Assembly (NCBI RefSeq): GCF_003143555.1
Contig: NZ_CP029347.1
Coordinates: 2,108,001 to 2,172,000, forward strand
Reading direction: 5' to 3'
Length of the DNA: 64,000 bases
Source of the DNA: Saliniradius amylolyticus
GTDB taxonomy: Bacteria > Pseudomonadota > Gammaproteobacteria > Enterobacterales > Alteromonadaceae
Made by a program: the position numbers and the translations under genes. The notes under the pieces were generated by a model. That model searched no databases and was not told the DNA's origin. It saw only the letters and a program-made list of their open reading frames with translations. Of the stretch, positions 43,352-56,362 are shown piece after piece. Numbering within the stretch: the stretch's first letter is position 1; each line of letters begins with the position of its first letter.

Positions 43352-43680
43352 ATACCCGCCAGAGCCGCTAATCTTCATTAGTATGGCGAATATCTTGGTG
43401 TAGAGTGTCTCTCACATGTAGGTGAAGCCCGTCTCGAGACGAGCGACAAATTCTTCCGGAAAGAATTTGAACAGCTTTAGCTGGCCCTTGGGGCGAAGGG
43501 CATGGAAGCCCGGAGTAATGCGCGCAGCTCGGCTAGGGCTGAAGCGAGTCAAGGAAGACGAGCTGGAATATCGCCACAGGGATGTGTGACAGATAATAGC
43601 CAACTGTAAAAAGCACAACTCTCAACGTTGCGATGGGTTGGGTCTTCCATAAGGCAGCACGTCAGAGCTGCTTAAAGCAC
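43352..43680. other. Gene-poor region between tmcA and the rrn terminator
   Basis: About 330 bases with no convincing gene. The minus strand holds a 68-codon frame (43412-43618) ending PGFHALRPKGQLKLFKFFPEEFVARLETGFTYM split over that stretch. It has no good SD, but short frames of this style are, from memory, frequent beside rRNA operons in related bacteria. It may be a degenerate dispersed repeat. CCCTT-GGGGCG-AAGGG (43484-43499) is a small hairpin. Confidence 0.3.
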
Positions 43681-43710
43681 AAAACCCCGAGCCTTTCGAC
43701 TCGGGGTTTT
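43681..43710. terminator. rRNA operon terminator (bidirectional)
   Basis: AAAACCCCGAG (43681-43691), 8-base loop, CTCGGGGTTTT (43700-43710): a perfect 11-bp stem just beyond the 5S 3' end on the minus strand. It also serves plus-strand readthrough from tmcA. Confidence 0.85.
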
Positions 43711-43723
43711 GCTTTAATTAGAA

Positions 43724-43841
43724 GCCTGGCGGTGTGCTACTCTCACATGGGGAGACCCCACACTACCATCGCCGCTAATACGTTTCACTTCTGAGTTCGG
43801 AATGGAATCAGGTGGTTCCGTATTGCTATTGCCGCCAGGCA
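43724..43841 (-). rRNA. rrf: 5S ribosomal RNA
   Basis: Minus-strand sequence starts TGCCTGGCGGCAATAGC and contains the conserved CCGAACTCAGAAGTGAAACG and GATGGTAGTGTGGGGTCTCC blocks, ending CACACCGCCAGGC. The terminal GCCTGGCGG/CCGCCAGGC pairing fixes the ends to within a few bases. About 118 nt; last gene of the rrn operon. Confidence 0.95.
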
Positions 43842-43947
43842 TAAACTGTGAACAATTTGAGCAAGCTGTCTTTAAATCGGTAATCTGTCTGTCTTGGTAT
43901 TGCTCTGATGCGCGTTACTTACTGTTTTAACGTCACTTGGGCGTTGT

Positions 43948-46829
<2,882 letters not shown>

Positions 46830-46944
46830 ATACAACCCCAAATAACGTCAGAATCGTACAGTCAGTAACGCGCTAATCATCAGATAAAGCAATACCAGAC
46901 GACGTCTAGATTACTTCGCTTGATTGATTTAAATATCAGCTTGC

Positions 46945-46960
46945 CAAATTGTTAAAGAAC
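46945..46960 (-). promoter_or_regulatory. boxA-like antitermination signal before 23S
   Basis: On the minus strand GTTCTTTAACAATTTG precedes the 23S gene, nearly identical to the boxA element of the 16S leader (49105-49120). Such elements recruit the Nus antitermination complex. Confidence 0.65.
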
Positions 46961-47017
46961 ATTAAGTCACTTGGACTTATCAATACCGGCTCATCGAACC
47001 GCCATTCATAAGTAAAG

Positions 47018-47093
47018 TGGTGGAGCCAAGCGGGATCGAACCGCTGACCTCCTGCGTGCAAGGCAGGCGCTCTCCCAGCTGAGCTATGGCCCC
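47018..47093 (-). tRNA. tRNA-Ala (anticodon TGC)
   Basis: 76-nt minus-strand gene, GGGGCCATAGCTCAGCTGGG at the 5' end and CTTGGCTCCACCA at the 3' end with encoded CCA. The anticodon loop CTTGCACG holds TGC. It lies in the 16S-23S spacer, second after tRNA-Ile, as in many gammaproteobacterial rrn operons. Confidence 0.97.
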
Positions 47094-47204
47094 ATTGATA
47101 GCGCATATCTCGGTCTCTGGCGCTTCCTCTTTCGTGGTCAAGGATGGGACGGCCGTCGTGTGCTAAGCACATAAGGGCGTTCCTGACGCAGAGCACGGAA
47201 GAGG

Positions 47205-47281
<77 letters not shown>

Positions 47282-47507
47282 ATTGCTTGGTCTTTGTGGC
47301 TCATGCTGCCTTGCTGCGAGATTTGCTTGGTCACAATCAGACGATTGTTCCCGGCGACAAATCCCTCGCGGCGTTGCCTGAACCGCAAATCCGCGGCGCA
47401 ATACTCGACTCAACTTATTTAAGCGTGTCTTTCTGCACTACTTTGCTCTTTTCTTATGCAACAAAACAATCTGTGTAGGCACTGCATCAAAAGATGTCAG
47501 CATTTCG

Positions 47508-49041
<1,534 letters not shown>

Positions 49042-49104
49042 ATAATCATGAATATCTTTGGCTGACACTCTTTTAACGAGTGCCCACACAGATTGTCTCG
49101 TTGC

Positions 49105-49120
49105 AAATTGTTAAAGAACG
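49105..49120 (-). promoter_or_regulatory. boxA-like element in the 16S leader
   Basis: Minus strand CGTTCTTTAACAATTT, about 65 nt upstream of the 16S 5' end, matches the rrn leader boxA for Nus-dependent antitermination. Confidence 0.7.
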
Positions 49121-49165
49121 TTTCGCTTCAAATCCAAGCTTGGCTTGCCCTGAAGCGGGATGCGC

Positions 49166-49193
49166 ATTCTACGCTAACCCCATCGACTGTCAA
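49166..49193 (-). promoter_or_regulatory. rrn promoter P2
   Basis: Minus strand TTGACA (49188-49193), 16-base spacer, TAGAAT (49166-49171), followed by a GCGC discriminator. The G/C-rich discriminator and 16-base spacing are typical of stringently controlled rRNA promoters. Confidence 0.8.
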
Positions 49194-49318
49194 GCATTTT
49201 TATTTAAAAAGTTGCTTGCCGTTCCTTGTCTCGCTGAAGCGCTTAAATGTCTCTTCAGTAACCTCGATTCGCGTCCTGCTGCGGCGCCGTTAGTGGCTAT
49301 CCCGTCGAAGTGCGGCGC

Positions 49319-49346
49319 ATTCTACAGCTCCCCGCTTATCCTGCAA
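49319..49346 (-). promoter_or_regulatory. rrn promoter P1
   Basis: Minus strand TTGCAG (49341-49346), 16-base spacer, TAGAAT (49319-49324), again followed by GCGCCGC. A-rich tracts at about 49347-49375 on the minus strand (AAATAAAAATATCAAAAAG) look like an UP element. The -10 and discriminator match those of the second promoter 153 bases downstream. Confidence 0.75.
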
Positions 49347-49545
49347 GTGCTTTTTGATATTTTTATTTCAACTGCGCAAATATCAACCACAATGAAGCGC
49401 GTTAGGTACTTCTTTAGTGCTTATTACCCACACTTTGGCCGCTAATATCGAAAGCCTCGGCCAGTGAGCTTGGCGCAAAGCGCTTTAATGAGTAACATAG
49501 GCGTGCCGTTTTAGTTTTAATTTCCATTACATTTTAGGTAGTTAC

Positions 49546-49974
49546 ATGAAATCACCTGTTATTACTGTTGTTATCGCCCTGCTATTAGCCGTTGTGGGCT
49601 ACTTTCTTCCTTTCGAAGGACTGTCATTATCTCAAGGCATTGCCTTAGGTATTGTGCTCGGTGGTCTACTCACCCCCTGGCTTCACTCTCTTATCGTCAA
49701 GACAGCCGGCGATCCCGAGGATACCTCAGAAACTCAGACGTTATATGTGGGCAACCTGCCTTACCGTGCCAATGAGGAAGCGGTACGTGAGCACTTCGCT
49801 CAATGCGGCAGTGTCGTCTCGGTCCGACTGATGAAGGATCGTCGCACCGGCAAGCGCAAGGGTTATGGATTCGTAGAGATGGCGGAGGCTGCAGCTGATA
49901 AGGCCATCAAGCAGCTCAACGACCAAAGCTTTCAGGATCGCACTTTAAAGGTACGAGTCGCTAAAGAAAGATAG
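49546..49974 (+). CDS. Membrane-anchored RRM-type RNA-binding protein
   Basis: A 142-residue protein. Residues 4-55 form two hydrophobic segments (VITVVIALLLAVVGYFLPF; LSQGIALGIVLGGLLTPWL), and residues about 64-142 are a complete RNA recognition motif with RNP2 TLYVGNLPYR and RNP1 RKGYGFVEMA. Bacterial RRM proteins are usually soluble, so the two-span anchor suggests RNA binding at the inner membrane. It is transcribed away from the adjacent rRNA operon and ends at an intrinsic terminator. The RNA target is unknown. Confidence 0.88.
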   Translation: MKSPVITVVIALLLAVVGYFLPFEGLSLSQGIALGIVLGGLLTPWLHSLIVKTAGDPEDTSETQTLYVGNLPYRANEEAVREHFAQCGSVVSVRLMKDRRTGKRKGYGFVEMAEAAADKAIKQLNDQSFQDRTLKVRVAKER

Positions 49975-49995
49975 TTGACCTTACCTTAACCATAT

Positions 49996-50024
49996 AAAAA
50001 AGCCTGCTTGATGCAGGCTTTTTT
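49996..50024. terminator. Bidirectional terminator RRM gene / DUF5610 gene
   Basis: A6, GCCTGC (50002-50007), loop TTGAT, GCAGGC (50013-50018), T6 (50019-50024), between convergent genes. Confidence 0.9.
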
Positions 50025-50040
50025 ATTATTACCGACTCCT

Positions 50041-51312
50041 TCACTCCATCTTAGTGGACGGCGATGAGGTGTCCGTTGATTCATCTTTCACTGCTTGAGG
50101 GAGGTTGTCCAGTAACCTGGCATTGAACTGTTGGAACTGATTGACTGCATCAACTAAGTCAGCCAGCTTCAGGTCATCCATCATCTGATTCAACAACTCC
50201 TGAATCAGATTGTCGAAGCTTTCGACATCCTCAAGCTTTTTCTGAGCCTGGTCCATCACATCCAGCATTTTATCCAGGTAATGCGCCACCGGCTTTATTT
50301 CTCTTAAACTGCCTTGGCCGCTTTCATCTTTGAGCGATGAAACGGACTCATAAGCCTGAACAACCCGTGTCTGCTCCTGCCGACTCAGGTTTAAAGCAAA
50401 CCCAGTCAACTCCTTTTCATCGAAGCCCAGTTTCAAGGCTTCGTTATAGGCTTTTTCTACATCACCATTAAAAAACTCGTCCGCCAGATCGGCTGTATCG
50501 CCTACGAGCTTGGCAATCGCATCCATTTCTTCCTGGTCCAGTTCACCTTTTACCGAAAATGCGATACCACTTCTTTCGTAAAAGCTTACCAATTGCTCAG
50601 CGGCAAATCCCTGTCCGCCGTCAGCGGTTTGACTGATACTGGCAGCCTGGCTGGCCTCGAAACGACGGATGTCTTCGAAGCTAAGGCTAACTTCGTCACC
50701 ATCCTGAGTCCGAATGGTCAACGAACCTGTACTTTCCTGGCTGTAGCTAAGCGATTGAGCTGCCGTTACACTCTGACTGCTCAAGGGGGTGTTTTCCGAG
50801 AACAGCTTGGTTTCAAGATCGTCAATCCCTTGATTAATTCGCTCCCGGCTCTCGCTAATGCCTTCCTGAATGTCGTCATTCATCAACTCCCCGAGCTCTT
50901 CTTCGGCCATTTCGATGCCTTTGGCAACACCATCTCTGGCTTGCTGTAACATAGTGGTCAACTGATCATCGGAGGCATTGTTCTGTTTCGCTTTATTCAG
51001 TGCACCACTGATAAAGCCAAGAACATTTTTGACCACTTCATTAAAATCGAACAGCGGCTTATCCTGCTCCTTGGCAGAAGGTTCTGTCAGATTCGGCTTT
51101 TGTCCATTGATCTCAAGGTTCTGATTGAAGGAGCCCGTTAGTACTCGAACACTCATCAGGCGTTGAGACTGACTCAAGTTGGACAAGGTTACCGCATCCG
51201 GCTGGGCTTGCTTAGTATGACCCACCGCTTGCCCTTGCGGCTGCCTGGCATTATTCGATTGTGCATACTGCGCTTTCTGACCCAAAAACGCTTTTAATTC
51301 ACCCAAGTTCAT
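50041..51312 (-). CDS. DUF5610-like protein of unknown function
   Basis: A 423-residue, acidic, mostly helical protein without signal peptide or spans. FNEVVKNVLGFISGALNKAKQNNASDDQLTTMLQQARDGVAKGIEMAEEELGELMNDDIQEGISESRERINQGIDDL, split over residues about 89-165, matches my memory of DUF5610. The N-terminal 60 residues are low in complexity and Q/N-rich. A second helical half (about 215-410) contains coiled-coil-like stretches. Function unknown; distribution seems centred on Alteromonadales and relatives. ATG with GAGGAAAAACTC upstream. Divergent from trmA. Confidence 0.7.
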   Translation of the reverse strand: MNLGELKAFLGQKAQYAQSNNARQPQGQAVGHTKQAQPDAVTLSNLSQSQRLMSVRVLTGSFNQNLEINGQKPNLTEPSAKEQDKPLFDFNEVVKNVLGFISGALNKAKQNNASDDQLTTMLQQARDGVAKGIEMAEEELGELMNDDIQEGISESRERINQGIDDLETKLFSENTPLSSQSVTAAQSLSYSQESTGSLTIRTQDGDEVSLSFEDIRRFEASQAASISQTADGGQGFAAEQLVSFYERSGIAFSVKGELDQEEMDAIAKLVGDTADLADEFFNGDVEKAYNEALKLGFDEKELTGFALNLSRQEQTRVVQAYESVSSLKDESGQGSLREIKPVAHYLDKMLDVMDQAQKKLEDVESFDNLIQELLNQMMDDLKLADLVDAVNQFQQFNARLLDNLPQAVKDESTDTSSPSTKME

Positions 51313-51464
51313 GAGTTTTTCCTCGCAATTACCCTCAGCTATTGTATCGGCGGCGCTCTGTAATAGTTTAGTTTTTAATCAGCGATTTAATTCTCAAAAT
51401 GGATTCTACATTGAACAACAGCCCAAAACCCTTAGAATCCTCTGCGGCATTAGCAGGAGTAATA

Positions 51465-52562
51465 ATGAGAGCAACCCAGATCGATCCCACAACCTATGAT
51501 CAGCAACTTGAGCAAAAAGCTCAGGCATTGCGTACTCAGATGTCAGCCTTTTCCATGCCGACACTTGAGGTTTACGCCTCAGAGCCCAGTCACTATCGCT
51601 TGAGAGCCGAGTTTCGCGTCTGGCATGACGGTGACGATCTTTACCACATTATGTTCGATCCTGATACTAAGGATAAATATCGGGTCGACCATTTTTTGCC
51701 TGGCAGCCGATTAATTAACTCGGTGATGCAGGAGCTTTTGGCATTATTGAGGCCCAATGCCACCGCCAGGCGTAAGCTCTATCAGATCGACTACTTAAGT
51801 ACTCTTAGCGGTGAGATTCTGGTTAGCCTGATCTATCACCGGCCGTTGGATAGCGAATGGCAGCATGCGATTCAAGCGATCCTGGCTGAGCTTCGCAAAG
51901 ATTATAAAATTGACATTGTCGGCCGAGCCCGTAAGCAAAAGGTCTTGCTGGACAAGGACTACGTCATGGAGTCGCAGCCGGTTAACGGTCAGCACTTCCA
52001 GTTTAAGCAGGTGGAGAATAGTTTCACCCAACCCAACGGGCTGGTGAACTCCAAGATGATTCAATGGGCGTTGGATGCGAGTCAAAATAGCAGGGGTGAT
52101 CTGCTGGAACTGTATTGCGGACTGGGTAATTTTACCCTGCCTCTGGCTCAGAACTTCCGTCGGGTACTTGCAACGGAAATCTCCCGCACTTCAGTAAAAG
52201 CGGCCCAATACAACATTGAGGCAAACCAGGTAAATAACGTCACCGTGTTGCAGATGTCGAGTGAAGAGTACACCGAGATCCAGGCGAGTGGTCAGAACCA
52301 CAAGAAGCTCAAAGGCGTTAATTTAGCCGATTACGATTGTAAGACGGTACTGGTTGATCCGCCCAGAGCCGGTCTGGACCGGGATACGTGTAATATGGTC
52401 AGCGAATACCAGAATATCATCTATATTTCCTGCAACCCGGAAACACTCGCTGACAACTTAGCTCTGCTGACAGAGACGCACGAGGTCAAACGCTTTGCTT
52501 TATTTGACCAGTTTCCTTACACCCATCACGCCGAATGCGGTGTTTATCTACAAAAACGCTAA
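51465..52562 (+). CDS. trmA: tRNA (uracil-5-)-methyltransferase TrmA
   Basis: Makes m5U54 (T54) in the T-loop of tRNAs with SAM. 365 residues (E. coli 366). [24 protein letters not shown] near the N-terminus, the SAM loop [16 protein letters not shown] (about 212-227), [11 protein letters not shown] (about 296-306) and the catalytic cysteine in [13 protein letters not shown] (about 324) identify it. ATG at 51465 follows GCAGGAG and matches the family N-terminus; an ATG 66 bases upstream in frame is rejected. Convergent with fabR, with a 4-base overlap. Confidence 0.95.
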   Translation: MRATQIDPTTYDQQLEQKAQALRTQMSAFSMPTLEVYASEPSHYRLRAEFRVWHDGDDLYHIMFDPDTKDKYRVDHFLPGSRLINSVMQELLALLRPNATARRKLYQIDYLSTLSGEILVSLIYHRPLDSEWQHAIQAILAELRKDYKIDIVGRARKQKVLLDKDYVMESQPVNGQHFQFKQVENSFTQPNGLVNSKMIQWALDASQNSRGDLLELYCGLGNFTLPLAQNFRRVLATEISRTSVKAAQYNIEANQVNNVTVLQMSSEEYTEIQASGQNHKKLKGVNLADYDCKTVLVDPPRAGLDRDTCNMVSEYQNIIYISCNPETLADNLALLTETHEVKRFALFDQFPYTHHAECGVYLQKR

Positions 52563-53158
52563 CGTTCTGCCATCGCTTTGGCACCGCGAGCAATAAAGCG
52601 TAATTGTTCTACCAGGCGCTCGGCCAGCTCTCGACGACGCTCGAGGCTGGCATCCACTGCCTCTGCCCCCGTACTGAATACCAGCTTAACCATCGCTTCC
52701 GCCTGCAGGCTAGCCAGCTCCTGCCCTAATCCCGTATGCGCCATAATGTAATGGGTGAGTTCTTCGATAAAATGCTGAATTTCACGTAAGACCGCCGCAC
52801 GAAAGGCCGGGGAAGTCCCCGAGTGCTCTCTCAACAAGAGCCGGAATTCATTGGTGTTGGACTCAATAAACTCCATAAAGGTGATCACTGATGTTGAAAT
52901 AACACCGCCGCCCGCATCGATACGAGAGCGGGCCTGACGCATTAGCTGACGCAATGCCAACCCCGCTTCATCCACTAAAGTCAGGCCCAGATCGTCTATA
53001 TCGTCAAAATGACGGTAAAAGGAGGTCGGCGCAATGCCCGCCGCCCTGGCGATTTCCCGCAAACTCACGCTCGACAGGCTTCGCTGCTCATTCAGCAACC
53101 CAAAAGCCGCATCGATAATAGCACGGCGCGTTTTCTGTTTTTTTTCCTGGCGACGCAT
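52559..53158 (-). CDS. fabR: TetR-type repressor FabR (unsaturated fatty acid regulator)
   Basis: A 199-residue regulator that senses the unsaturated:saturated acyl thioester balance and represses unsaturated fatty-acid genes. The HTH is [49 protein letters not shown] (spanning about 33-80), almost identical to E. coli FabR, and [28 protein letters not shown] follows. The ATG at 53156-53158 ([14 protein letters not shown]) with GAGAG five bases upstream is favoured over an ATG 36 bases earlier. Divergent from the desaturase gene, whose promoter carries a FabR-type palindrome. Confidence 0.93.
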   Translation of the reverse strand: MRRQEKKQKTRRAIIDAAFGLLNEQRSLSSVSLREIARAAGIAPTSFYRHFDDIDDLGLTLVDEAGLALRQLMRQARSRIDAGGGVISTSVITFMEFIESNTNEFRLLLREHSGTSPAFRAAVLREIQHFIEELTHYIMAHTGLGQELASLQAEAMVKLVFSTGAEAVDASLERRRELAERLVEQLRFIARGAKAMAER

Positions 53159-53226
53159 TGCACTCTCTGTGGGGATTTTTTGCCATTTTAACATTGACCC
53201 ATCTTCCCTTCACGAGCCCTTTTTTA

Positions 53227-53255
53227 TTGCAACGAGAGTCTAAAAAACGTAAATT
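53227..53255 (+). promoter_or_regulatory. Desaturase promoter
   Basis: TTGCAA (53227-53232), 17-base spacer, TAAATT (53250-53255), ending one base before a FabR-type operator and 33 bases upstream of the desaturase ATG. Confidence 0.6.
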
Positions 53256-53273
53256 AGCGCACAGTTGTACGCT
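53256..53273. promoter_or_regulatory. FabR-type operator
   Basis: AGCGCACAGTTGTACGCT is an 18-base palindrome with a single mismatch to AGCGTACA-NN-TGTACGCT, the form I recall for FabR/DesT-class sites. It abuts the -10 box and would cover the transcription start of the desaturase gene, and lies between that gene and fabR, so FabR repression of the desaturase is strongly suggested. Confidence 0.8.
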
Positions 53274-53287
53274 GAAAATAAGTAAAG

Positions 53288-54409
53288 ATGAACAAACCGC
53301 CAATTATTCTGACCAATCTCTTAGTATTCATCCTGACAGGCGCCGTTAGCCTGATATTCGTCCCCATCGAAGCTTTTACTGGCGGCTTTGACTGGGTCGA
53401 GATCACCAGCTGTATCGCGCTAATCTGGATGTCAGGCATGTCCATCACCGCTGGCTATCACCGGTTATGGTCACATAAAACTTACCAGGCCCATCCGGTT
53501 ATCCGTGCCCTGCTGGCTTTTTTTGGTGCCATGGCGCTGCAAAACAGTATTTTGCACTGGGCTTCCGACCACCGAATCCATCACAAGTTTGTGGATCAAA
53601 ACGACAAAGACCCTTATTCCGCCAAGCGCGGATTCTGGTTTTCCCATATTGGTTGGATGCTGCGTGAGTACCAGGCAGCACGCTACGATGACTACAGCAA
53701 CTGCCGGGACCTGCAGCGCGATAAGATTGTTATGTTCCAGCACCGCCATTATCTGGCTTTAACCCTGCTCGCCAACTTTGGTGTGCCGATGTTACTTGGC
53801 TGGATCAATGGCGATATCTGGGGCATGTTGTTGCTGGCAGGAGTTTTCCGTCTGGTGGTAGTCCATCATGTCACCTTCTTCATTAATTCGCTGGCACATA
53901 TCTGGGGGCGTCAGACATACACCGACAAAAATACCGCCAGAGATAACGGCATCCTGGCCTTCTTAACCTTCGGTGAGGGCTACCATAATTTTCACCATAT
54001 CTTTGAGTATGATTATCGCAACGGCATTCGTTGGTATCAGTTTGATCCGACCAAGTGGCTAATCCGGGGATTAAGCTTTGTCGGTCTGACCTCTAATCTG
54101 CGTCGTTGCCCTGAAGAGCGTATTGAGAAAGCTCGCTTGCAGATGCAGTTGCAGCGCGCTCAACAAAAAGCCAGTCTGCTACCGAACGCCGATCCCATAC
54201 TGGAAACGCTGCAACATGAATATGAATTACTGACTCACAAGATGTCGGAGTATTACGCCACTAAGAAGCGTTTGCTGGATATCAAGAAGCGACAACTGGT
54301 ACGAGAATATGAAAAGCTGGATCTGGACTACAAATACCGGGAGTTGAAACAAACTTTACAATTGGCCAAGCGCAAGTGGGCCGATATCAGGCAACTGGAG
54401 TTCGCCTGA
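53288..54409 (+). CDS. Fatty acid (acyl-CoA) desaturase, delta-9 type
   Basis: A 373-residue membrane di-iron desaturase that introduces a cis double bond into acyl chains with O2. Three histidine boxes are present: HRLWSH (about 58-63), HRIHH (about 95-99) and HNFHH (about 233-237), with four hydrophobic spans between. The C-terminal 90 residues (about 280-373) are charged and helical with coiled-coil character (YYATKKRLLDIKKRQLVREY), longer than the minimal desaturase core. Divergent from fabR, behind a FabR-type operator. Resembles the DesA/DesB/DesC group regulated by FabR/DesT homologues. Confidence 0.93.
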   Translation: MNKPPIILTNLLVFILTGAVSLIFVPIEAFTGGFDWVEITSCIALIWMSGMSITAGYHRLWSHKTYQAHPVIRALLAFFGAMALQNSILHWASDHRIHHKFVDQNDKDPYSAKRGFWFSHIGWMLREYQAARYDDYSNCRDLQRDKIVMFQHRHYLALTLLANFGVPMLLGWINGDIWGMLLLAGVFRLVVVHHVTFFINSLAHIWGRQTYTDKNTARDNGILAFLTFGEGYHNFHHIFEYDYRNGIRWYQFDPTKWLIRGLSFVGLTSNLRRCPEERIEKARLQMQLQRAQQKASLLPNADPILETLQHEYELLTHKMSEYYATKKRLLDIKKRQLVREYEKLDLDYKYRELKQTLQLAKRKWADIRQLEFA

Positions 54410-54423
54410 ACCACATCCTTTTG

Positions 54424-54451
54424 AGGGCGCCTTTATCGGCGCCCTTTTCTT
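54424..54451 (+). terminator. Desaturase terminator
   Basis: GGGCGCC (54425-54431), loop TTTATC, GGCGCCC (54438-54444), TTTTCTT, 15 bases after the stop. Confidence 0.85.
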
Positions 54452-54498
54452 ATCCCTGATACAAAGGCTATGATGAGGCAAACATCAAGGAGCTTGAT

Positions 54499-55905
54499 AT
54501 GACATCACATCATTCCAGTCACTACGACGCTATTGTCATTGGCACCGGTCCCGGCGGTGAAGGCGCCGCCATGCAGCTTTCGAAGTCTGGTAAGCGCGTC
54601 GCCGTTATTGAGCGCTATGCCATGGTTGGAGGCGGCTGTACACATTGGGGCACGATTCCATCCAAGGCACTAAGACACTCGGTCAGCCGTCTGATTGAAT
54701 ACAACAACAACCCGCTTTTCAATAGCGGCGACCGTTTGCGCCAGCTCACTTTTCAGGATGTAATGAGCCACGCCAGCAGTGTGATTAAGAAACAAAGCCG
54801 TCTGCGCGGCAGCTTTTATGATCGCAATAATGTTGACATCATCCACGGCGAAGCGTCTTTCGTGGATAGCCACACCTTAAAAATATTGAAAGAAGACGGT
54901 TCGGTGGATCAAATCAGTGCCAGGCAGTTTGTGATTGCCACCGGCTCCAGACCCTATACGCCTGCGGATATCGACTTTACTCATCCACGCATTTACAACA
55001 GTGACTCCATACTGTCCCTTAATCATCAGCCCAAGAACATTATTATTTATGGTGCAGGCGTCATTGGCAGCGAGTACGCTTCGATTTTCAGGGGCATGGG
55101 AGTCAAAGTTGATCTGGTGAACATGCGAGATCGTCTGCTGTCGTTTTTAGACACCGAGATATCTGACGCCCTCAGCTACCACTTTTGGAATAGCGGGCTG
55201 GTGATTCGCCACAACGAGACCTATGCCTCGGTGGAAGGCCACGATGATGGTGTTATTCTAAATCTCCAATCCGGCAAGCGAATGCAGGCAGACTGTCTGT
55301 TGTTCGCTAATGGCCGTACCGGTAATACCGATATGCTGGCGTTGGACAATGTGGGCCTGACTCCAGATGGCCGCGGTCAGCTTCAGGTAGACAGCCAATA
55401 CCGCACCGAAGTAGAAAATATCTATGCGGTAGGGGATGTTATCGGATACCCCAGCCTCGCTTCAGCCGCCTATAATCAGGGCCGGTACGTTGCGCAGGTC
55501 ATGCTGGGGCAAGCCTCAGAGGAGACCCTGATTGAAGACATCCCCACCGGCATCTATACCATCCCCGAAATCAGCTCTGTCGGTAAAACGGAGCAGGAGC
55601 TGACCGCCAGTAAAGTGCCTTATGAAGTTGGCCGGGCCCAATTTAAGCACCTCGCCAGAGCACAGATTGCCGATACCATGGTGGGAAGTCTGAAAATTTT
55701 GTTTCACCGGGAAACCAAACAGTTGCTGGGGATCCACTGTTTCGGCGAGCGTGCCTCAGAGATTGTGCATATTGGCCAGGCCATCATGCAACAAAAAGAT
55801 GAGGCCAACAATATCGAATATTTTGTCAACACCACTTTCAATTACCCCACCATGGCCGAGGCCTACCGGGTCGCCGCCATTAACGGCTTGAACCGCTTGT
55901 TTTAG
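54499..55905 (+). CDS. sthA: Soluble pyridine nucleotide transhydrogenase
   Basis: An FAD enzyme that reoxidises NADPH with NAD+ (468 residues; E. coli 466). FAD-binding [20 protein letters not shown] at the N-terminus, NAD(P)-binding [20 protein letters not shown] (about 179-198), and [21 protein letters not shown]. In the position of the redox disulfide of related lipoamide dehydrogenases it has [16 protein letters not shown] with a single cysteine, which separates SthA from that family. AAGGAGCTTGAT precedes the ATG. Single gene with a terminator on each side. Confidence 0.95.
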   Translation: MTSHHSSHYDAIVIGTGPGGEGAAMQLSKSGKRVAVIERYAMVGGGCTHWGTIPSKALRHSVSRLIEYNNNPLFNSGDRLRQLTFQDVMSHASSVIKKQSRLRGSFYDRNNVDIIHGEASFVDSHTLKILKEDGSVDQISARQFVIATGSRPYTPADIDFTHPRIYNSDSILSLNHQPKNIIIYGAGVIGSEYASIFRGMGVKVDLVNMRDRLLSFLDTEISDALSYHFWNSGLVIRHNETYASVEGHDDGVILNLQSGKRMQADCLLFANGRTGNTDMLALDNVGLTPDGRGQLQVDSQYRTEVENIYAVGDVIGYPSLASAAYNQGRYVAQVMLGQASEETLIEDIPTGIYTIPEISSVGKTEQELTASKVPYEVGRAQFKHLARAQIADTMVGSLKILFHRETKQLLGIHCFGERASEIVHIGQAIMQQKDEANNIEYFVNTTFNYPTMAEAYRVAAINGLNRLF

Positions 55906-55908
55906 ACA

Positions 55909-55936
55909 CAAAAAAGCCCGGCTCAGGCCGGGCTTT
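55909..55936. terminator. Bidirectional terminator sthA / small periplasmic protein
   Basis: A-run, GCCCGGC (55916-55922), loop TCAG, GCCGGGC (55927-55933), TTT, between convergent genes. The A-run gives a good U-tract on the minus strand. Confidence 0.85.
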
Positions 55937-55954
55937 CAATTAGTCATGCTTGGC

Positions 55955-56266
55955 TTACTGACGACGTGCCAGTAAGGCCGCCTTCTCAAGCGCATCCTTA
56001 TGAGCTACCACTTCAATCAGGTGACGCTCGGGGTAAAAGCGCATGGTGGCCATCACATTGCCACTGGCATTCACAGATTGATTGAAAAACTGCTTCTGGC
56101 TATTCTGATATTCAACATTGGTATCAATACGCTGCTGCACGCAGCTGCTATCGACTTCTAAAGTGTCTTTCGCCATACATTGGAACATGGAGTTGTCAGT
56201 CTCACCAGCGTGCGCCATACCGGCAAACGCAAACAGAGTAACAATCAGGGAAGTAACTTTACGCAT
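55955..56266 (-). CDS. Hypothetical small periplasmic protein
   Basis: A 103-residue protein with a clear signal peptide (RKVTSLIVTLFAFAGMAHA-G). The mature part of about 83 residues has two cysteines (FQCMAKDTL; SSCVQQR) that could form a disulfide, then a Q/N-rich segment and a short C-terminal helix. TTAGGAG precedes the ATG. No family recognised. It sits between sthA and a UDG-fold gene, with a terminator behind, so it is probably monocistronic. Confidence 0.7.
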   Translation of the reverse strand: MRKVTSLIVTLFAFAGMAHAGETDNSMFQCMAKDTLEVDSSCVQQRIDTNVEYQNSQKQFFNQSVNASGNVMATMRFYPERHLIEVVAHKDALEKAALLARRQ

Positions 56267-56362
56267 GGTGATCTCCTAAACTTCGCATCACTTATCAATT
56301 ATCATACATGCAACTATTACATTTTTGCAACAAGTTTCGGATCACAATTTTATTTCAGTTTT

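Larger units (their letters stand above)
49042..49545. other. rrn leader and intergenic region to the RRM gene
   Basis: About 500 bases hold the rRNA leader, boxA and two rrn promoters on the minus strand (listed separately). The remaining 150 bases before 49546 must contain the plus-strand promoter of the RRM gene, for which I see only the SD-like AGGTAG seven bases from its ATG. Frames on the plus strand here look non-coding. Confidence 0.6.
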
